Below, in pieces: positions 5,811-9,459 of a DNA stretch of 9,459 nt. The notes under the pieces are model-generated. The model made no database searches, was not told where the DNA came from, and saw nothing but the letters and a program-made list of their open reading frames with translations. Position 1 is the stretch's first letter. Each line of letters begins with the position of its first letter. The position numbers were made by a program, and so were the translations under genes. The DNA is from an uncultured Bacilli bacterium (GTDB lineage: Bacteria; Bacillota_I; Bacilli_A; RF39; UBA660), in contig CANQMF010000035.1 in assembly GCA_947624915.1 (NCBI GenBank), positions 1-9,459 of the forward strand. The letters are read 5' to 3'.

Positions 5811-8051
5811 ATGAGTAGTTTATATTTTCAAATATGCAGTGGCTTTTATTTGTTACTATTAACGATCGTTTTTTATTCAAAGAAAAGAGTTAGTTCGGCC
5901 GAAAATAGAATTTTTTCAGCCCTTATCATTACTAATATTTTTGGACTAATTTTAGATGTTGTTAGTACCTATATTGCTATTGTTAACGTCGAGTTTTTTT
6001 TGCTAAATTTTATTTGTAAACTGTATTTGTTATATTTATTAGTCTGGACTACTATTTTTACATATTATATTGTTATTATTTCTTGTTTTCATACCGAAGA
6101 TACGTATAAAAGTAATCAGAAAAAGGTACATTTTTATCTGTCATTATTTTTGATGTTTTTTACGGTTTTAACAATCTTTTTACCTTTATATAATTTTAGT
6201 GAAAATGGTGTCGTATATACATATGGACCATCTGCTAATACGGTATATTTATATACAGGCATATCTATTCTTATTTGGGCTGTAACCATTATTAAAAATT
6301 ATAAGTATTTACAATTAAAAAAATATATTCCTGCAGCTACTTTTGTGATTTCTATTGTAATTGCTGCTTTGATTCAAAATATTCATCCAGAGTTATTGAT
6401 TGTTACTTCTGTAGCTATTTTTGTTACTTTCTTGATGTATTGTACTATTGAAAATCCTGACTATAAAATGATTGAGGCTTTGAATATTGCTAAGGAACAG
6501 GCGGAAAAAGCTAATAGCGCTAAAACTGATTTTTTATCAAGTATGTCTCATGAGATAAGGACCCCCCTTAATGCGATTGTTGGATTTAGTCAAGGTTTGT
6601 TGGATGAAAATTTGCCTGACAATGTAAAAGAGGAAGTCAATGATATTATTGATGCTTCTGATAGTTTGCTTCAGATAGTTAATGGAATATTGGATATATC
6701 GAAGATTGAGGCTAACAAATTGGAAATTGTTAATACCGAGTATAGTTTTAAAAAGATCTTTGATGAATTGGTAGCGTTAACTAAGTCACGTATTGGTGAT
6801 AAACCTATTGAACTTAAGAAATTTTATGATCGTGCGATACCACCTGTCCTTTATGGTGATTATGTTAGAATTAAACAGATCATCTTGAATTTGTTAACTA
6901 ATGCTGTTAAATACACCAAGGAAGGACATGTTATTTTTTCTGTTAATTGTGTTTGTAGTGACGATGTTTGTAAGTTAATTATTGCTGTTGAAGATACGGG
7001 TATTGGTATTAAAGAAGAAAATATTGATAAGTTATTTAATAAGTTTGAGCGCTTTGATTTAGAAAAAAATATTACAATTGAAGGAACTGGTTTAGGCCTT
7101 GCTATTACTAATAAGTTAATTGAACTTATGAATGGTAAGATCATAGTTCAAAGTAAATATGGTGTTGGTTCTAAGTTTACTGTAGCACTAGATCAAAAAA
7201 TTGTTCCTAAAACATTAGAAGAATTAGAGAAAGAACAAAGCAGTTTTTCTTCTGATGATCAGGCTTTTGTTGGTGCTAAAAACAAAGTTTTAATTGTTGA
7301 TGATAATAATATTAATTTAAAAGTAGCTGAACGTCTTTTAAGGGATTATAATGTTTCTGTTAGTTTAGCTACTAGTGGTAGTGAATGTATCGACAAGGTG
7401 TTAGAAGATAAAGATTATGAATTAATTTTCTTGGATGATATGATGCCTAAAATGACAGGCGTTGAAACTTTAGCCAATTTGAAGAAAATTATTGGTTTTA
7501 ATATTCCAGTTGTTGCTTTGACAGCAAACGCTATTTCAGGTATGCGTGAAAAGTATCTAGCTGCTGGTTTTGATGATTATTTATCAAAACCGATTAATAA
7601 GGAGGAGCTTGAGAATATTTTGAAACATTTTTTAAAGCAGGGTAAAGTTGAAAGTGTTACTCATAAGCCGACAGATGAAAAGAATGTTTCTCAAGACAGG
7701 GTTGATTTATTAGTTAAAAATGGCGTTAATGTTGAATCCAGTTTGTCTTTGTTAGGTGATATTGATTGTTTTAATGAAACATTAATGGAGTTTTTTACGG
7801 AGCAAAAAACACGTTTAAAACGGATTGATGAATATAAAAATAGTGGTGATATGGCTAATTATGCTATTTTAGTTCATGCTATGAAAAGTGATGCAAAATA
7901 TTTAGGTTTAACAACTTTAGCTGGATTATCATTAGAACATGAAATGGCTAGTAAAAGTAATAATATTTTCTTTGTAAATGATAATTACCAAAATTTGGTA
8001 GCGGAAGCTAATCGTGTGATGGATTTAATCAAGAACTATTTTGATATGTAA
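5811..8051 (+). CDS. Hybrid sensor histidine kinase (7TM-HisKA-HATPase-REC-HPt)
   Basis: A 746-aa membrane kinase carrying three steps of a phosphorelay on one chain. About seven membrane helices fill residues 8-212, with one sizeable outside loop at about 129-143 and no PAS or HAMP domain. A short coiled-coil-like linker (219-238, rich in Ala, Glu and Lys) leads to HisKA with the H-box SHEIRTPLN (phospho-His247). The ATPase domain shows the N-box QIILNLLTNAVKYT (351-370 region), DTGIGI (395-400) and GTGLGL (425-430). The REC domain (about 492-606) has VDD (497-498), acceptor Asp542 in FLDDMMP, Thr571 and Lys593. The HPt domain (about 645-746) has VHAMKSDAKYLG with phospho-His689. All catalytic residues are present. 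The signal is unknown; with no extracellular domain it may sense a membrane-bound or hydrophobic cue. The adjacent REC-only gene is the likely final phosphate acceptor. Confidence 0.93.
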   Translation: MSSLYFQICSGFYLLLLTIVFYSKKRVSSAENRIFSALIITNIFGLILDVVSTYIAIVNVEFFLLNFICKLYLLYLLVWTTIFTYYIVIISCFHTEDTYKSNQKKVHFYLSLFLMFFTVLTIFLPLYNFSENGVVYTYGPSANTVYLYTGISILIWAVTIIKNYKYLQLKKYIPAATFVISIVIAALIQNIHPELLIVTSVAIFVTFLMYCTIENPDYKMIEALNIAKEQAEKANSAKTDFLSSMSHEIRTPLNAIVGFSQGLLDENLPDNVKEEVNDIIDASDSLLQIVNGILDISKIEANKLEIVNTEYSFKKIFDELVALTKSRIGDKPIELKKFYDRAIPPVLYGDYVRIKQIILNLLTNAVKYTKEGHVIFSVNCVCSDDVCKLIIAVEDTGIGIKEENIDKLFNKFERFDLEKNITIEGTGLGLAITNKLIELMNGKIIVQSKYGVGSKFTVALDQKIVPKTLEELEKEQSSFSSDDQAFVGAKNKVLIVDDNNINLKVAERLLRDYNVSVSLATSGSECIDKVLEDKDYELIFLDDMMPKMTGVETLANLKKIIGFNIPVVALTANAISGMREKYLAAGFDDYLSKPINKEELENILKHFLKQGKVESVTHKPTDEKNVSQDRVDLLVKNGVNVESSLSLLGDIDCFNETLMEFFTEQKTRLKRIDEYKNSGDMANYAILVHAMKSDAKYLGLTTLAGLSLEHEMASKSNNIFFVNDNYQNLVAEANRVMDLIKNYFDM

Positions 8052-8060
8052 GTGTTTTAG

Positions 8061-8101
8061 TAAGCGAATTGTGGTTGTACAACCATAATTCGCTTATTTT
8101 T
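8061..8101 (+). terminator. Strong intrinsic terminator after the kinase gene
   Basis: The arms 8061-8076 and 8081-8096 (plus inner bases) form a near-perfect palindrome centred on GTAC, interrupted only by one G-U pair, with five T residues at 8097-8101. It separates the kinase from the response protein transcript. Confidence 0.9.
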
Positions 8102-8126
8102 CTTATGAATTTCATTAATTTAAATA

Positions 8127-8155
8127 TTGCTGAAAGCGTGTTTTGGGTGTATAAT
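8127..8155 (+). promoter_or_regulatory. Promoter for the REC-only protein, with a long leader
   Basis: TTGCTG at 8127-8132, a 17-nt spacer, and a perfect TATAAT at 8150-8155. Initiation near 8162 leaves a leader of about 215 nt. The leader holds a ribosome-site-like AAAAGGTGA at about 8213-8221 with no usable start codon after it, and an HPt-like coding remnant. Confidence 0.65.
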
Positions 8156-8282
8156 GTAAATAGATGGTGGGGTATTATTGGTAGGTAGGACGATAATGTA
8201 ATGTTTATTTAGAAAAGGTGATATCAAAACAATATAAATCATATGACAGTATTTAAATCTATACAATCTAATATATACAGTA

Positions 8283-8345
8283 ATTTATGATGTTAATAAT
8301 AACTATCAGAGTTTGATAACAGATATTGAAAAGTTGTTAATTTGA
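8283..8345 (+). pseudogene. Decayed C-terminal tail of a hybrid-kinase HPt domain
   Basis: Read in the frame ending at TGA 8343-8345, this stretch gives a peptide with VNNNYQSLITDIEKLLI. The intact kinase upstream ends its HPt domain with VNDNYQNLVAEANRVMDLI. Over the first nine codons (VNNNYQSLI against VNDNYQNLV) six residues match, and five of the matching codons differ only at the third base, as expected for once-coding DNA. The frame runs back only to a stop at 8244-8246, and no catalytic part of a kinase is found upstream. The simplest reading is a relic of a second kinase lost by deletion; chance similarity over such a short stretch cannot be excluded. Confidence 0.4.
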
Positions 8346-8376
8346 CAAATGATATTTGGAGAAGGAATGAAAATTT

Positions 8377-8901
8377 ATGAATGAATTGTTAAATAAGATT
8401 AATGAGACTTTTGATGGTAGTATAAGCACTTGTAGTGAAGATGTTGCTGTGCAACTAAAAATATTAAAACAAAATATCAATACACTTTTTGAGGAAGCTA
8501 TAAATAATGAAAAAACTATAGATATAGATAAGCCGCGTAATGAGGAGCGTAAGACTGTCTTAGTAGTTGATGACTCTAGTATTATTAGAAATTATATTAA
8601 TAAGATTTGCTCATTTAAATATAATGTTTTGATGGCAAGTGGTGGCCAAGAGGCAATTGATATATTAGACAGTGAAGAGGTTGATTTACTGCTTTTAGAT
8701 TTGATGATGACTGGTGTGGATGGCTTTGATGTTTTAGAACATTTGAAGAGTAATAATAGTACTATTCCTGTAATTATTATTAGCGGGGATACGACTAAGG
8801 ATACTATTAATCGGGCATTTACTTATAATGTCATCGATATGATTGAGAAACCTTTCCCTGAAAAGACAATTTTAGATAAAATTAGCCGTGTTTTAGAATA
8901 G
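8377..8901 (+). CDS. REC-only response regulator with an N-terminal helical extension
   Basis: A 174-aa soluble protein. Residues 1-57 are charged and probably helical (SEDVAVQLKILKQNINTLFEEAIN) with no recognised domain. Residues 59-174 form a receiver domain: VLVVDDSS with Asp65/Asp66, acceptor Asp108 in LLLLDLMM, Ser136 at the Thr/Ser switch position, and Lys158 in EKPF. The usual proline of DxxMP is Thr112. There is no DNA-binding, GGDEF or other output domain, so it acts by contact with a partner or as a phosphate sink or shuttle, probably for the hybrid kinase next door (inference from position). GGAGAAGGA at 8358-8366 precedes ATG by about 10 nt. An ATG at 8366 is in another frame and soon stops. 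Confidence 0.88.
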   Translation: MNELLNKINETFDGSISTCSEDVAVQLKILKQNINTLFEEAINNEKTIDIDKPRNEERKTVLVVDDSSIIRNYINKICSFKYNVLMASGGQEAIDILDSEEVDLLLLDLMMTGVDGFDVLEHLKSNNSTIPVIIISGDTTKDTINRAFTYNVIDMIEKPFPEKTILDKISRVLE

Positions 8902-8918
8902 AACTCATTTTGAGTTCT
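8900..8918 (+). other. Short hairpin over the response regulator stop codon
   Basis: AGAACTCA pairs with TGAGTTCT around a TTT loop (8 bp). It overlaps the TAG stop and is not followed by a T run, so it is not a terminator. It may protect the 3' end of the message together with the hairpin at 8935. Confidence 0.5.
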
Positions 8919-8926
8919 TCGGGATG

Positions 8927-8966
8927 TTGACAAGGTGGTATGTTTAAACTGAACGTATCACTTTTT
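8927..8966 (+). terminator. Repeat/terminator element, copy B
   Basis: TTGACAAG (8927-8934) precedes an arm at 8935-8944 that pairs with 8952-8961 (10 bp plus a T-G closing pair), followed by five T residues. It sits 25 nt after the response regulator stop. It matches copy A at 33 of 40 positions, with the same length and identical outer sequences TTGACAAGGTGGT and TATCACTTTTT. Confidence 0.8.
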
Positions 8967-9019
8967 GTTTGAAAAATCCAAAAAATATAATAAAAGTGAG
9001 TCTGTAAATAAAATTGCGT

Positions 9020-9331
9020 CTAAATACTTGACCTAAATCCAATATCATCATATATGTTTAATACTAAAAAACATATATATGCTATATTAAATTTGTATTC
9101 TTCTCATGCTATTTATTCCAAATATTATATTTATAAATATCAATTTAAAAAGTACCATTGGTGGAACACTTGGCTTTCTTATTTTACTATATCAATCTTT
9201 TACCAACTTTTTATAAAGGTAAAATCTATCCAGCTATCTATTTTTCTTACTAAATGATCCTTTGGTACTAATTTTTCTAGTGTACTTAATATTATACAAT
9301 CTTTTTTATAACTTTGTCTGGTCATTGCCAT
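9020..9331 (-). pseudogene. IS1182-family transposase, N-terminal remnant
   Basis: On the minus strand from ATG at 9331 the frame reads MAMTRQSYKKDCI, then LEKLVPKDHLVRKIDSWIDFTFI, the conserved N-terminus of IS1182-type transposases. The frame stops at 9200-9202. A one-base shift in an A run (plus 9208-9212) restores KKLVKD, a TGA at 9192-9194, then YSKIRKPSVPPMVLFKLIFINIIFGINSMRR, and after another break NIAYICFLVLNIYDDI (from 9088 down). This is the expected family order (LVKDLYS..RPSxDPVxLFK..FGIxSMR..NxAYRWFL). The catalytic DDE region is absent; only about a quarter of the gene remains. At least two frameshifts and one nonsense change make it non-functional. Confidence 0.8.
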
Positions 9332-9382
9332 TTTTATCAAAATCAAAAGACTATTAACAAATTTTCTTTTGTCAACAGTCTG

Positions 9383-9415
9383 AAAGGTCCTGAAGTAAAT
9401 TACTTCAGGACCTTT
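9383..9415. other. Perfect 16-bp inverted repeat upstream of the IS1182 remnant
   Basis: AAAGGTCCTGAAGTAA is repeated in inverted form around a single A, making a strong hairpin in either strand. It lies about 50 bp upstream of the transposase start and next to TTGACA (minus strand, 9375-9370), a possible -35 box with a poor -10. A hairpin here could stop outside transcription from entering the transposase gene, or belong to the element end. The last 44 bases of the window after it show no matching terminal repeat. Confidence 0.6.
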
Positions 9416-9459
9416 ATTAATTAAATTAACCATTTAATATATAAGGCAAAAATCCTACC

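Noticed and set aside
6860..7144. Minus-strand ORF of 94 codons
   Set aside because: Antisense to the kinase ATPase domain, whose motifs are all on the plus strand.
8934..8940. GGTGGTA resembling part of a T-box motif
   Set aside because: The rest of the T-box sequence and a specifier stem are missing, and the site follows a gene instead of preceding one.
5663..8966. The two repeat elements as ends of a mobile element carrying the kinase and response regulator
   Set aside because: The copies are direct, lie just after stop codons, have terminator form and show pairing-preserving changes; no transposase or target duplication is linked to them.
9054..9257. Plus-strand 67-codon ORF rich in Tyr, Ile and Lys
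   Set aside because: It is antisense to the IS1182 remnant, has no ribosome site and has an AT-rich random composition.
9332..9433. N-terminal extension of the transposase frame up to ATG at 9433
   Set aside because: It runs through the palindrome and promoter-like region; the family N-terminus begins at about 9331.

Overview
The window is AT-rich, uses the standard code (TGG for Trp, TAA/TAG stops, no in-frame TGA in intact genes) and has strong Shine-Dalgarno sites and compact U-tailed hairpin terminators. The protein families (a DUF6273-like surface protein end, a SipW signal peptidase with a BsaA-type matrix protein, a multi-TM hybrid kinase) suggest a low-GC Bacillota, probably a gut Bacilli or Erysipelotrichia-like lineage. 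That placement is inference from gene style only. All intact genes are on the plus strand.

Layout. (1) 1-347 is the 3' end of a secreted repeat/surface protein, closed by a terminator. (2) 425-2117 is a two-gene unit: a Na+-coupled DAACS-type carboxylate/amino-acid symporter whose usual substrate arginine is replaced by alanine, then an overlapping ferritin-like diiron protein. (3) 2188-4083 is a complete export operon with its own sigma-A-type promoter and terminator: SipW-type signal peptidase, a BsaA/TasA-like exported matrix protein, and a membrane-anchored partner. (4) 4103-5702 has a promoter, a HAD phosphatase of 5'-nucleotidase type, an overlapping PlsC acyltransferase, and a hairpin terminator. 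(5) 5757-8101 is a promoter and a hybrid histidine kinase (about 7 TM, HisKA, HATPase, REC, HPt), then a long terminator hairpin. (6) 8127-8966 is a promoter, a roughly 215-nt leader holding what looks like the decayed tail of a second kinase-type HPt domain, a REC-only response protein, and a second copy of the terminator element seen at 5663. (7) 9020-9415, minus strand, is a broken IS1182-family transposase start with a strong hairpin upstream.

How the genes fit together. The kinase can carry His-Asp-His on one chain, and the nearby REC-only protein is the natural final Asp. It has no DNA-binding domain, so output would be by protein contact. The SipW operon would build an extracellular or cell-surface matrix; no regulator of it is visible here.

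Most unusual points: (a) two 40-nt elements bracketing the kinase/response-regulator block, identical at 33 positions, whose five stem differences all preserve pairing; (b) the HPt-like remnant in the response regulator leader; (c) the Arg-to-Ala symporter; (d) the readable, multiply frameshifted IS1182 remnant. I see no CRISPR array, tRNA, rRNA, defence system or known riboswitch.
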